Assembly (NCBI GenBank): GCA_019916065.1
Contig: CM034236.1
Coordinates: forward strand, 53,100,690-53,164,689
DNA length: 64,000 nucleotides
Direction of reading: 5' to 3'
Source of the DNA: Vitellaria paradoxa
Taxonomy: Eukaryota > Streptophyta > Magnoliopsida > Ericales > Sapotaceae
The position numbers and the translations under genes were made by a program. Below the pieces are notes generated by a model. That model saw only the letters and a program-made list of their open reading frames with translations, had not been told where the DNA came from and did not search any database. Below are positions 46,145 through 58,469 of the stretch, in pieces; positions within the stretch are counted from its first letter, which is position 1; every line of letters starts with the position of its first letter.

Positions 46145-46170
46145 AATAGTGTTGTGTTTTATTAGATAGA
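46145..46170 (-). other. Helitron 5' terminus
   Basis: TCTATCTAATAAAACACA reading from 46170 on the minus strand; the flanking A at 46171 is the A of the A^T target. Confidence 0.75.
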
Positions 46171-48010
46171 TTTTAAACAGCGTTCTTTTACAAATAATTA
46201 TAAAATAATAATTTGATTAATTAAATTAAAATTAATTAATTACTAAATTATTTTATCAAAATAATCTTTAATAAATAATAATTTACCATTAAAATAATTT
46301 ATTTTATTTTATTAAAATAAAACTATTAAAATATTAATTTATGACAAAAAATTATTTATTTTCTCAAATTAAAATTAATGTTTAATAAAGAATAATGACT
46401 TATTGAAACATTTTTTTTATTATAATATTTTATTAAATGAAAATTATGTCTTATAAATAATAATTTACTAGATTATGTATTGTATATTATAATTTATTAA
46501 AATCAATAATTTATCTAGATAAACTAAAATTATTTGTTTTATTAAATCATTTTATCAAAACAAAAAATTTTAACAAATAATAATTCATTATTAAAATTAA
46601 TTATTATTGAAATACTAATCTATGATATAATTAAATATTTTAATAATATATTTTTTATTAAAATTAATTATTATTAAAATAAAAATGATTACAATGATTT
46701 ATTTTATTATAATATTTTATTAAAATTAAATATTAACCTTTCCACTTAGTTAATTTATCCTCATTTAAGCACAATTAATTTTTACCTCTTTAAAATTTTT
46801 AGCATTCTAAACATAATATAATTATTACCGGGTAATATTTATTCTTTTGTTCCAAACATAAATATAACAAACTTGTTACCCCATTAATCATTATCAATGT
46901 AACAATTACCTTCGTAATCTTTTACCCAAAAATTTTTACTCTATACCAATCATGTCCTAAATAAGAGGTGGGTATTTGGGGGTAATGGAAAAATTTTACC
47001 CTTTTCTCATTACTCCCGTAAAATATTTCTTTATCCCAGTATAAAATTTTAAGCAACATTCTCCTATAAATAATTATAATAAATATTGTAAAATAATAAT
47101 TTATTTAATCAAATTAAAACTAATTAATTATTAAATTATTTAATCAAAACTATTTAATAAATAATAATTTATTATTAAAATAATACTATTCAAATGCTAA
47201 ATTATGACGAAAATAATTCATCTTCTCAAATTAAAATTAATGCTTAATAAATAATAATGGCTTATGAAAATAATTTATTTTATTAAATGAAAAATATGTC
47301 TCATAAATTATAATTTACTAGATTATGTATTTTGTTAATATAATTTAACTAAATTAATAATTTATTTAAATAAAGTATAATTATTTGTTTTATTAAATTA
47401 TTTTATCGAAATAAAAATAATTTTTAACAAATAATAATTTGTTATTAATATTAATTATTATTAAAATATTAATCTAGGATAAAATTATTCTTTATAATTA
47501 ATATTTTTATTTAAAAGCATATTTTAATAATATATTTTTTTGATTAAAATTAATTATTAAAATAATAATAATTATGATGATTTATTTTATTCTATTATTT
47601 TATTAAAATTAAATATTAACTTTTACCTTAGTCAATTTATCCTTATTTTAAACATAATTAAATTTTACCCTCTCAAAATTTTTAATATTCCAAACATAAT
47701 ATAGGGGTGTTTGGAGTGGAAAAAAATAAAAAAATTTAAAAGTTGGTGTTGATGTGATGTGATGTGATGTAAAAATAACACGTGACAAAATTTAACTGGA
47801 TAAATTTGAAAACTTTTAAAGTTTTTTTAAATTTTTTGGAAAATGTTGAGGATCCAAACAGACTCATAATTATTACTGGATAATATTTATTCTCCCATTC
47901 CAAACATAAGTATCACAAACTCATTACGCCAGTAACCATTATCAATATAATAATTATCCTTGTAATCTGTTACCCCTAAATTTTTCATATCGTACCAAAT
48001 ATGTCTTAAA
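46171..48010. repeat. Tandem ~0.85-1.0-kb repeat, copy 1 split by the Helitron
   Basis: Copy 1 is 32363-32519 plus 46171-46968; copy 2 is about 46969-48010. Landmarks: ttctcaaattaaaattaatg (46361 and 47223), cataatata (46812 and 47695) and aacaattacc/gtaatct near the 3' end. Both end with a 'accaa.catgtc.taaa' block. The ends look like a long MITE (GTTTGG..GGTAAT / ATTGG..AGGAC), and shorter relatives occur at 7830-8345. Copy 2 lacks the Helitron but contains the 47704-47865 MITE. Confidence 0.7.
47704..47865. mobile_element. 162-bp MITE inserted in repeat copy 2
   Basis: GGGGTGTTTGGAGTGG...GGATCCAAACAGACTC flanked by ATA on each side (47701-47703, 47866-47868). Copy 1 of the repeat (cataatataattattacc at 46812) is the empty site with a single ATA. 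A 3-bp duplication and GTTTGGA ends fit a Tourist (PIF/Harbinger)-like MITE. Confidence 0.7.
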
Positions 48011-49000
48011 GATAACGATTTTAGCTCTCGATAATTTTTAAAATTATATTTATACCTTGAGTAGTTCAAATTCTCTACACTTACATCTCTAAATTTTATT
48101 TGATTTTTAATTAATACTTTTGTATTTTTACTTGAAAATTTAACTCTATTTACAAATTTACTTTTGTAGTATAAAGTATAAGAAATGTAAAAATAATTTT
48201 TTAAAATTCAAAAAATGTAAATGATTTTTAGTTATAATACAAAAGATAAAAACAACAATTATCTCTTTTTTTTTTTTAAATCTTGCCTTTTCTTTTTTTC
48301 CCAATTTGTAAACTAGCAAAATGGAATGGGTTGACAAATTATATTTACCCGTGAAAATGATGGAAAATAGCTTCCCCTCTAATTAGTCAATTAGGCCTTA
48401 ATCAATTTCACTACGGCTATGTTTAAAATTTTGAGTGGTTTTGAGAATTTAATTTTATTGAATTATTGAAGTACGACCCAATCTTATGAATCCATGAATT
48501 TGAATTTACGAATCAATAAGGTGACATTTGATTTATTTTTTTTATTTTTGTTTTATATCTTAAAAATCTCAAAATGAGGAAACAAAAAATATTATGTTTT
48601 TTATTTTAGATTAAAAATTCTTAAAATAACTTTTTATCATTTTTCATTTCATATGCAAACTCAGCTATCCAGTCATTTGCCCAATCCTTTCAAAAAAAAA
48701 AAGTTATTTGCCCAAAGTCCACCATGCATAAAAACCGCCCAAATCCAACTACCCTTGGATCGGGCCTAAGATTTGGAATTCAAGAAGCACTCTTTCTTGG
48801 CCCATGGTCTTGTGATTTTATGCCTGGCGGGCCCAAATTTGGAGGCCGCGACAATGGGCCAAGAACACTTCGATCTCTATAAACTGAGAATCAATAATGT
48901 GAGGTAATTACTCCAATCCACAGTCAAAAGCCGAAGGCAAGAATTTGTATACAACGTTAATGACCCAAACTCTGAGGAGTGTTTAGAGTTGAAAAAGTCT
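48011..49000. other. AT-rich intergenic DNA
   Basis: No gene or clear repeat border seen. A somewhat less AT-rich patch at about 48690-48900 has no ORF. Confidence 0.3.
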
Positions 49001-49230
49001 CATGGGTTAGATAGAATGGTTTTGAGTTAGGATTTAGGGCTTACCACTCTAAGGTCTCAAGTTCAAGTCTCCTCTCTAGTAAAAATTTGGTCTCAAGTTC
49101 AAGCGTAAAATGTAGTAAAAGTTGGTAGGACAGGCCTCCTTGGCTGGAGGAACTGTATCCAGTTCTTGGGTGTGGGTCCGACTCCCCGCCGTTACCCAAG
49201 TCTGCGATTTATCACTGTACATGTTGAGAG
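49000..49230 (+). repeat. Possible tRNA-derived SINE
   Basis: A-box-like 'tggttttgagttagg' at about 49018 and B-box-like 'ggtctcaagttcaagtctcc' at about 49052-49071 are spaced as in a tRNA-type pol III promoter, followed by non-tRNA sequence to about 49230. No target duplication or A tail was identified, so this is tentative. Confidence 0.3.
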
Positions 49231-49255
49231 GCTGGTATGTGAGGCACAAACCAAA

Positions 49256-49298
49256 AGAGATTCACTCTCTAGGGGTTTGGCCTAGGGAGTGAATCTCT
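49256..49298. repeat. 43-nt hairpin with 18-bp stem
   Basis: AGAGATTCACTCTCTAGG, loop GGTTTGG, CCTAGGGAGTGAATCTCT. All 18 positions pair, one as T:G. It is unusually perfect for this AT-rich region. Confidence 0.9.
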
Positions 49299-49337
49299 CA
49301 AGGTCAAATCATTTTTAAAGTTGTAAAAGTCAGTAAA

Positions 49338-49560
49338 ATGCGTTTGGAATAATAAAAAGTTAATAAAAGTTACAATTTTGTAATTTGTAAAGTAAAACAA
49401 AAGACTGATAATTTTTAGTGTTTTTTGATAAAATTTAGAAATTCAAATAGAACCTGTATAAAAATTATAGCTTTATAATTCATGAATAAATTAGAAATTT
49501 TGAATTTTATAGAGATTTATAAAATTTTGCGGAGTAGCGTGGGGTTCCAAATGAGCCCTA
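49338..49560. mobile_element. MITE-like copy, ~220 bp
   Basis: Opens 'atgcgtttggaataataaaa' and closes 'ggttccaaatgagccctaa', with the shared block 'tatagagatttataaaattt'. It belongs to the same broad family as the other copies in this half of the window. Confidence 0.5.
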
Positions 49561-50420
49561 AATACGTAAGAAATTTTTATTTACTATGACTAAATATGTT
49601 TAAATCAAAATTTAAAATCTCAATAAACTTGACACTGTATTTTTATTCACGGCAGACCTTTGAAATTCTTTTGATTTTGACAAAAAGTTAGAAGCACAAC
49701 GTTAGAAATTCCAATTAATAAAAGAATGAAAATTGCTTTTCCGCAAGAAATATTGACAAAAAAATATATGTTAAAATATTAAGTTAATGACAATCTTGTA
49801 ATTAAAATGAGTTTCAAGGGGTGCTTATTTAAAATGAAAATACGCAAGTCATTTTATGCCCCTCATTTTTTTTTTCTTTTTGTTAAAAAGTTAAATAATT
49901 GAGAAAAAATGGTACGTGTAAAAGTATTTAAATATGTGCCATTAATTAAAACGCAGAATGAAAATATGTTATAATTAAACTAAAGAATACAATATATCAT
50001 TTATGCTCCAGCCAAATAGGAGACAATTGTTTTTGCATTCGCATTTGCATTTTACGTTTCTTATTTAATTGAAAATATATTTTTATTGTCAGTTTAATGT
50101 GTGTTTATGGTTCTAATTTTTTTTTTTTTTAAATCTCTCCTTCTTTAAATTTTTTAATTTTTCAACGCCAAAATTTGTAAATTTTTTTAATTTTATCTAA
50201 CTTTTTCAAAATTTTAAAGTAACGTACCAAAATTCATTTTTTGGTGCATTTAGCACTCTAAAAAATACTAAAAATTTCAAAAAATTTTAAAATTTATTCA
50301 CTTTATATCTTATTATACGAATTATAAATTTATAAATTATTTCAAACTATATCATTTTATCACTTAAAACGTTGTACATGACATGCTAAATATTTTTTCA
50401 ATAATTTTAAAATTTTTAGG

Positions 50421-50782
50421 CCCCATTTGGTATAAAATAAAACTCCAAAAAATTCTATAAATCTCTAACAACCTCTCTACCTCTAATTTTTCTGCCATCA
50501 CTATTTTTAAAAAATTTCAATATTTATCTTAAAAAAATAAAAAAATCTCAAAGTAGGTTAACCAAATGAGTAAATTTTTTATACAATCATATTGTTTATG
50601 TCAAAAGCTTTCAAACGAGTACTATTGTGACTATTTTTGTGAATTTTTTTGAATCCATGAAAATTGATATGAAAAATCATTCCCACGATTTATGATTTTT
50701 CAGAAAAAATTGAACTAAAATTAACCTCAAATCACATTTTATCATAATTTATCTTATTTTTTCTTATTCCAAACGCATCTAA
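50421..50782. mobile_element. ~360-bp MITE, copy A
   Basis: Begins ggccccatttggtataaaat and ends ttattccaaacgcatct. It matches the 52310-52667 element in the opposite orientation along its length (shared ctctaacaacctctctacct, aaatctgaaag-type and 'cccacgattt' blocks). Confidence 0.65.
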
Positions 50783-53420
50783 ACACGAAAGAAAAAACAA
50801 TTAAATTTAATCGACCTCCATCCTAGGGCCGGCACGCACACCAAAATCAAGAAAGAGACCTGCCGTGCCTAAGACAAAGGAGCCACCACTCAGCAGATCC
50901 GAGAAATGCGTTGATAGGTCTCGGAGGCAGTCTTATACACCACTCAAACCCAAAACCTCTCTTCACGCCCTTCCATTGGCGCGTGCACTCAACCGATTCC
51001 TATTTATCCCCCATTAACATTTTTTTCCCTTTTGTAAAATTACATTAATTAACAATCTCATTAGAGAGAAAAAAAAATTAAAAATATGTCAATAATATTT
51101 ACAAATTTTTCATTACTTTTTGTTTGAGCCCAATACTTCGGAATATTAGTCAATATTACAAATTTATTTATTAAAATAATTTACAATTATTTAATTTAAT
51201 TTTTTTAAAAAACATTTTCTATATTAGAAATCATATAAAAATTAAAAAAATTATACTATGATATTATTACAATATAAATATTATATGATATTCATGAGAA
51301 AATATGATAAATATAATAATAATATAATCTTAAAATTATATGATAGAAAATAATGTTACAATTTTAAGAAAAATCAGTTTGGTATTTAACCCAAAAAAAA
51401 AAATCCAATTTATGGTTTTCAATCAATTTGACAATATTTTTGTTAAGATCAATTCGACAGATAATGAGAAATTAAATTTTGTATCTCTGAATGCTTTAGA
51501 AATGAGTCAGTTTTTAAAAATAAAAATACAAATAATTTAGTGTTTTATTAAGAAGGAAATAATTGTATGGCCCCATTTACTTTGATTAACTAATAAGGAA
51601 TTTAATTTAGTGTTTTTTTAAGAAGAAAATTATTTATATTAAATGTAGACACTTAAAACCGTAGCATTAGAAATAACATTGGCAGAGTTTTAAGTGGATA
51701 ATTTAAAACATGTAAAATAAAAAATAATTCAAATTGAGGAAAATATTTAAAGAATAAACAATAATGCGACCCTAATTAATAAGAGAGAATAAATAATTCC
51801 AACATGTTTAATATGTAACTCGTTTGATTTTATGAAACCAATTCAACCATAAACATGATACGTAACTCGTTTGATTTTAAACTTTGGTCAATAATATTGA
51901 ATCTATGTTAAATAATTAATGTGATATTTGGTTTGTATTTCTATTTTTTATTTTTTATTTTTTATTTTTCTATTTTATGTGTTTAATATTTTTTATTTTT
52001 TGTATTTTGAAAATTTTCTTATTTTAGGTTAAAAATATTTAAAACGACTTTTGACTATTTTGCATTTTATGTATAAATTTATTTTTTTTTTCGAAAATAG
52101 ATTTTGAAAATACGAGTGACCAAATAAGTTTTGAACTATTTTTCTTATTTTCAGAGAATGCAAAATAAAAAAATGAGTTCAAAACAGATATATCAACTGG
52201 TACCTAAGTTATTCTAGCTCTATTCTATTAAAACTTAATTTGGAAGGTTAACAAATTAAGATTAAATAAAATTTTAAATCAAATTTAAATAACTTAATAT
52301 TAGGGTATCATTTTGAGTAAGAAAAAATAAGATAAATTGAGATAAAATGTGGTTTGGGTTTGATTTTGGCATTTTCTTATGAAAAATAGCAAACCGTGGG
52401 AACGGTTTTTTCAAATTCGTTCTCACGAATTTAAAAAAATTCACAAAAAATAGCAACAATGGTACTTATTTGAAATCTTTCGACATGAAAAATATGATTG
52501 TATAAAAAATTTACATATTCGGTTAACCTACTTTCAGATTTTTTTATTTTTTTAGCAAAATATTGAAACTTTTTGAAATTAATGATGGCAGAAAAATTAA
52601 AGATAGAGGGGTTGTTGGAGATTTACAGAGATTTATAGATGATTATAGTATGCCAAACGGCGCCTAAGAGATGTTTGATTGGTCAAAACTAACCAAAATT
52701 CACTAACGTTTACCAACTTTATATATTTTTTTCCAATTAAATTTTACCACATATCATTTTTACATCAAATATTTTTTATATTTTTACTGTACTTTTTGGT
52801 CAACCAAACACCCTTAAGTAAGACACAACCCAACTTGTTTTTAACTCTAGCACATGTTTAATGCTAAATATATAAATAAGGAAGTGCATTATTTGTTTAC
52901 CCTAATAAATTATCCCATTTATTTTCAAGATAATTGACTCCGTGATGGATGGGAATTAAGATCGAATAAAGAATGTTAGGTGAAAAGGGTTGAAATATTT
53001 ATATTTATTAAATGTGTAATAATCACGATGAATTTTAGTAGGATGTTAATTTCTTATATTTTTAGTTCTTTACTTATGAAATATAAAATACTGTAATTGG
53101 ATCATCACATTTTATAAAAAAAAATCTCTAAAACTTTAAAAAAATCTAATTTTTTATTTCAGATTTGATTTAGGCTAAGTATAAAGTAACAAAAAATGAG
53201 ATAAAATTAAATAAATTGTGAGTTCGTAATTTGTATAATGAATTAAAAAGTGAATAACTTTTAAAATTTTTTAAAATTTATTATTATTTTTTTAATATTT
53301 TTTATTATTTTAAACCGAAGTTCAAGAAATAATAATCTTTATTAATTTTTAATAATTTTTAATTACTCCACACTCACTCAAAAATATTTATAATGATTTT
53401 AACAATTGCAAAAGACATTA
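50783..53420. other. AT-rich intergenic DNA around MITE copy B
   Basis: No gene. A less AT-rich patch at 50815-51010 holds no ORF. A further Tourist-like MITE copy is visible at about 53165-53325. The 51340-51540 ORF is a low-complexity AT-rich reading with no motif. Confidence 0.35.
52310..52667. mobile_element. ~360-bp MITE, copy B (inverted relative to A)
   Basis: Begins ttttgagtaagaaaaaataa and ends gtatgccaaacggcgcct. It is the reverse complement of the 50421-50782 element with scattered differences. Confidence 0.65.
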
Positions 53421-53770
53421 ACGCCCCTAATAATTCCGCAGAGTAATGTCTCCCACGGCAGCATTCCTAGCTAAAATTGACATGGCATCTTTTGTAGCCA
53501 AAAACAATAATACATTTCTGTGGATGCACAGAAAATAATAGGTGGCTCTGCTCTGTCCGGTCTTGTCTTGTCTCAGTCCCACCCCCCTCAAACTCTGACT
53601 TTCCTCTGCCCCCCCCCCCCACACCAGACTGTAGTGCAGAACCCCGCCCCCTCTCTCTTCCATATACTCTACCTCTGGCCCACCGTCCTCCTCTTCCCTC
53701 TCTTGTCGGTCCTTTTCCTAGTCTCGAGTAGTAATATCAAGCATCCACGGTAACTCCCCAGACATTTGCC
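53421..53770 (+). other. Pyrimidine-rich GC island, no ORF
   Basis: C/T-rich on the plus strand (with a run of about 12 C near 53610), ending near a GTAACTCC site at about 53749. Composition suggests an untranslated first exon or promoter, but no downstream exon was found. Confidence 0.25.
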
Positions 53771-54149
53771 GTGTTGAGCTTAGTTGTTCTTTTAAAGATC
53801 GATTCATTTGCTAAGGGAGTTTAAATTTCATAGTGGCGTTTAGAGTTTCAGGAAAAATTTTTTTTTTTTAAATTATACATGAGTTTGAAGTAATATAAAA
53901 GTGATAGTAAGATTTAGTTAGAAGAAATTATTTAAAGGTTTTTTTAAATTTTAAAAAAAAATTAATGTCTAAATGAGGTGTATACTTAAACTTAACTCAT
54001 TTATTAAGAGTGTATTTAAATAATAAATTAATTTTTTTTATTGAATTGAGTTGAATATTACAACATGATGTGAGATAAATAAAATATACCAATGTGATAA
54101 CGATGAATTATTGACTCTCTCGTTCAAGTGAATCCCAAATAGAGCAATT

Positions 54150-55160
54150 GTTGGTCGGGAACGTCTTGATGGAGATATCTTTGCTTGGTAATCCTTGACT
54201 GACTACGTCATGGACAAAAGCCAGTGTAGACGACAAGGTAACTCTAGACGGGAAATTTTACGTTAATATACATTGGTTAAAATAATACTTTGACATGTGA
54301 AGTGTTGAACAGTATAATCAAGGTGTCACGTGATTCAATGCCGAACATATTTGAATGTGTCACGTAGTCATTGACCAAACACATTCACAAGTGACACGCG
54401 GTGTTCTGCCGAACGATTAATCGATGACATGAGGGTTTCATGTGAGTGTTATATATTGACACACGTATTTGGATTAATATTTTAATAGATACCTGATTCT
54501 TAGTATCTATGGATAATGTGTTGCCACGTGGCAGTAGCCATAGACCTTAGTAGTTAATTTGTTCGGCCCATCGATTGACAGCTAATAAATGTTAGGCCTG
54601 CGATCCACAGCATTAATGAGTGTTCACAACCATAAATGCACCATAGTTATGATTGAACTTAGTATTTATCTTTGAGGAATGAACTAAGTTAGTTCGTTTC
54701 ATTAAGAGTAGTTGACTGATGTGACAGAAATACAGTTTGACAACTGAATTCCGACTATTCCGCCGTATTCCCTTACCAAGAGCATTTAATGAAAGGTGTG
54801 GGGTATTAAATGAGAAGTTAAAAGTATTTAAAATAAGGAAAGGGAGAGAGTACTTGGAAGTCTGAATACAATAATATCCCAGGTATTATTTTATTTATCA
54901 CTTTACGTTACTATAAATACGAGATCTGACTCGACAATAAGGGGGCTGATTATTGCCAACTTATCTGATTACTCATTTTATCTGCAAAAGTTCTCTCCAA
55001 AAGGCGATTTGCTGACTTAAGTATCGGAGGGTTTTCGGCCAAAGACCCCTTCTTCGGCCGTAACCTTTCTCTTGTCTTTGTTTGGCAGGTTTACGGGCGA
55101 ATTCCCTGTTGGTGTGGTCAGTAGTTTCGGCGGTAAAATTTATAGCCGAACAATATATAT
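54150..55160 (+). mobile_element. LTR-like leader region (degenerate)
   Basis: Contains repeated GTGTCACGTG/GTGACACG motifs (54320-54410), then 'tactataaatacgagatctg', 'aataagggggctgattattg', then 'tatcggagggttttcggcca' and 'gaccccttcttcggccg', and ends near GCCGAACA (55155). This order (TATA-like box, leader, 'GGAGGGTTTTCGG' block) is typical of plant gypsy LTRs. No target duplication found; boundaries uncertain. Confidence 0.4.
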
Positions 55161-55899
55161 ATTAATTTAATAATATACAAAAAAAGTTCGGGTGAAATAA
55201 TATACGGAGTTATGAATAGTGTCATAAGTGGAGGTGATGAGACAGGATGTTGTCGATAAAGCTGACGGCAGCGATGCATGTCACTCTCTTAATCGACGAC
55301 ACTCGCGCAATCCTAACAACCTAATGACACCACTCACTCACCAACTGGAAGGAACCTCTGTATGCGAAAGAAACCACTGTGCAAAATTGGGCGCCTAAAT
55401 TGAGAATTAACCACCCTCCGTCACCGTGAAATCGCCACAAACCACCTTCTCTTGCTATTTAATACTTGTTTTTCGTCACCAATCCAACATAGTCGTCATC
55501 AACAAATATCACCAATGCCTTCGATCATTCGTCGCTGTTGCTTTCTCTTTCGTCGTCGCATCATAAATATTGGATCCCATACAGAGGATCTGATCTTGGG
55601 GCGCAACAGTGTCATCACTTGAGACAGCGACATGCAGGTTACACTTACATCGTGAAAATGGACGGAAGAGTCACGAGAGAGAGCGGGGTGTCACGGGTTA
55701 CAAGCATGTGTTCGATGTTAGTTTAATAATCAATAAACCATTATAGTTGAGTCCCACCACTTTGTAAAATTGTGTTGATGTGATTTTAACCATCAATTCA
55801 AAATGGTAATAAATAAACCAAATTTATTACCTTATAATTAACCTAGTTAGTTTATTTCTTTATAAGTGGCAGACAAATGTGACATTTAAATGACTCTCA
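55161..55899. other. Sequence between the two LTR-like regions
   Basis: GC-richer from about 55230 to 55720 with only short ORFs. No gag or pol motif recognised. It might be internal remnant of a retrotransposon. Confidence 0.25.
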
Positions 55900-56312
55900 A
55901 TAATATATTATGTCCATTACAATAATCTCTCTTACGCGCTTTTAATGATAAGTGAGAAATATTAAATATGAAATGAAAGGCACTCAAAGAGAAAGAAACC
56001 GTTATGTACTTTGATCTATATATGTAAAATACAAAATTATTACAATTTCATTATTTATACATATATTAATTTATACCATATTACTATAAATACAAGATTT
56101 AACTCCAAAATTTAGATACACTCATTATTATCAACTGTTTACTTCATTTTTTTCATTATAATTCTTTCAAATTTGTTTTGACTTTATTATCGGAAGGTTT
56201 TTGGTCGGAGATCCTCTCCGACAATTTCTTCTGACTTTCTTTGCTTTGCTGGCTTAATTTTTACTTTTTCAATTGACGTGTTTTGTTGCTGAACAATTGT
56301 CTACAACCCAGT
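55900..56312 (+). mobile_element. Second, diverged LTR-like leader
   Basis: Repeats the layout of the preceding element: 'ttactataaatacaagattt', then 'ttatcggaaggtttttggtc' and 'ggagatcctctccgac', ending near GCTGAACA (56301). Diverged from the first copy. No pol region lies between the two. Confidence 0.4.
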
Positions 56313-56877
56313 GACCTACATTAGTTGGGAAATAACTGTTCATCATGATATCAATGGATAGAATCACGGGATACATTTACATTCCACTTATAGGAGAATA
56401 TTCACACCCATGATCCATGTGATCCTCATCAAAATATCATCATACATTCATGCTATGCCAAGCTTATATAAAGATGGCCTCCACCATATTCAAGAGAGGT
56501 ATGACATTTTCTAAACTAAAACTCTGTCAAAATTATTGTAGAATTATTTTTTAACTTACGTATCAAAGATTCTTTGACAAATACTACATTAGTGTTCCCA
56601 AGACAAAGTTCATTGATTCACCCCGAATACTGATTGATCGATATCTAGATTTGTCATACAAATTCATTGCATCATCAGTAATGTATTGTTTGTTCTACTT
56701 TAATATGATACTGGCAATGTTTGGAGTAGAAAAAAAAGATTACAAAACTTTACAAATCTATAGAAACACGAATTACAAGAATATAAAATTTTAATTATCT
56801 ACTAAATGTACAAAACACGAGACACTAACTTTTATAATTTTATACAACTCCAAATACACCCAATTTTAAATTAATTA

Positions 56878-57024
56878 GGGGTGTGTTTGGAGTGATAAAA
56901 AATGAGATAAAGTGAGACAATTTGTGAGTTTGTGATTCATGTAGTGAGATAAAAAGTGAATAATTTTTAAAAATTTTCAAAAAATCTTAGAGTTTTCAGT
57001 GATTTTTTGCAAATCAAACGCACC
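56878..57024. mobile_element. 147-bp Tourist-like MITE with TTA TSD
   Basis: GGGGTGTGTTTGGAG...CAAACGCACC flanked by TTA on both sides (56875-56877 and 57025-57027). TTA duplications are typical of PIF/Harbinger MITEs. Confidence 0.75.
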
Positions 57025-57027
57025 TTA

Positions 57028-58200
57028 GGTGCGGTTATAGTAACTTTTAAAATGAATTGTATGACAGTTAAAAAATATTTTTTATTGTGATATATAATTA
57101 TTTAAATATATTTTAATTTGAACATAAATGAATTTGAGATGTCACAAAAAATTTTGCAATAAAAGAAGCGTAAATTAATCATAGAAAAGCCTGGTATTAC
57201 ATAGATATAAAGAAATATAAAAATGTTAAAAACCAATCAACTTGAGTTAAATATAAAATAATAGATATATAAAATATACTATATATTTGATTATATATAA
57301 ATATTAAAAAACTCAAATATTGTACAATATTTAAACTCGATTCATTTATTAAATAAATTTATTTTTCTATTCAAATTAATTTAATGAGTATAATTTTGAT
57401 ATATTATCAATATAAATATTATTTACAAAACTGGTACTTGTCCATAATTATTATTCTTTGGATTTTATTAAATTATAAAATAATGATGTTTCATACTATG
57501 ATATACCATTTGTATAAAAAATAAGTACAATAACAATATATCAAAATTAAACTCTTATTTAATTTATTAAATAAACAATTTGATTCAATTATGTTGATTA
57601 AGAGTCAGTTTAGTTTGTAAATTTTTACCAACTTTTAGTCAAAATCAACATAAATTCCTTTTGTGTTTGATAAAAAACTTATAAAATTTTAAATAATTAA
57701 AAAAATTTTAAAAAATAAGAAAATATTATTGATATATATTATTGAACCTATTTCTTAACAGTTTAAGTTTTTAGAATAATTGACGACTTAACAATTATTA
57801 TATTATTCTAACAATTATTAATGACAAATTCAGAGATACAATTAGAAAAATTAATCTAACGATTATTGTTGAAAAATTTTTAAGTACAATTAAAAGAACT
57901 GATGGAAAAAAATCATAATGACATGAAATGCTTGTAGATTTATTATTTTATTTATAATTATATTACTGTCACATAAATTTAATTTTACTATTCGATATAT
58001 CTAATAATTTAGTGTCATTTCTCTAAATCCATTTGGCATGGAAGAATTTTTTCTAAAATAATTACAAATTATTTTTAAATTTGATTAGTTAGTAATGAGT
58101 CGAAAGCAAAAGGAGTCAACCGAACATTTGGTAAATTTTAATTTGAAAAAAAATACAAAAAATTAATAGATTTTGGTTGATTCTGTAAGCACCTCCGCTA
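57028..58200. other. AT-rich upstream DNA of the AS1-type gene
   Basis: No gene. Very AT-rich with simple repeats; no regulatory motif assigned with confidence. Confidence 0.35.
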
Positions 58201-58469
58201 TCTTTAGTGAGCGCGTGTTTACCATGGAGCGTGGTCCTACATCAAACTACTCCCCCCTCACAGCTCCCTTACCAACTTTATAGCCAGCTCCATACCTCTG
58301 CCATTTGCAAGTCGCAATCCCCACACCCCCACACACTCTCTCTCTAGGTGAAAAGAAAAGCCCAAGAAGGAATGAGGAGGGGTATGAAATAGAAATAGAT
58401 GGCCGATGAAGGAGGAGCGAGGAGGCTAAGCACAGAAGCAGGAGCAGAAATGGTTGTTATGGTTGGGAG
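58201..58469 (+). promoter_or_regulatory. AS1: Proximal promoter and leader of the AS1-type gene
   Basis: GC content rises from about 58195. A TATA-like 'ctttatagcc' lies near 58277. A CT-rich run (actctctctctag) ends at about 58346 and could be a 5' UTR element or an acceptor of a 5' UTR intron, which known AS1 genes have. Three upstream ATG codons precede the CDS. Confidence 0.35.

Larger units (their letters stand above)
32520..46170 (-). mobile_element. Full-length Helitron, ~13.65 kb, both termini present
   Basis: On the minus strand the 5' end is TCTATCTAATAAAACACA (from 46170), preceded by A (46171). The 3' end is a hairpin GTGTC-GTA-GACAC (32546-32534) followed by GGGTTGCTCA and CTAG (ending 32520), with T next. 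TC start, 3' hairpin, CTAG end and A^T insertion are the defining Helitron features. Joining the flanks gives TATAAAA|TTTTAA followed by 'acagcgttcttttacaaataattat'. The same site without insertion occurs at 47041-47075 (TATAAAATTTTAAGCAACAT, then 'tctcctataaataattat'). Inside are a Rep/Pif1-helicase pseudogene, duplicated exons, tandem repeats and nested elements. The host-like exons inside may be captured sequence. Confidence 0.85.

Noticed and set aside
49000..49230. Functional tRNA gene
   Set aside because: Box-like motifs are present, but no cloverleaf can be formed around them; at most a SINE.
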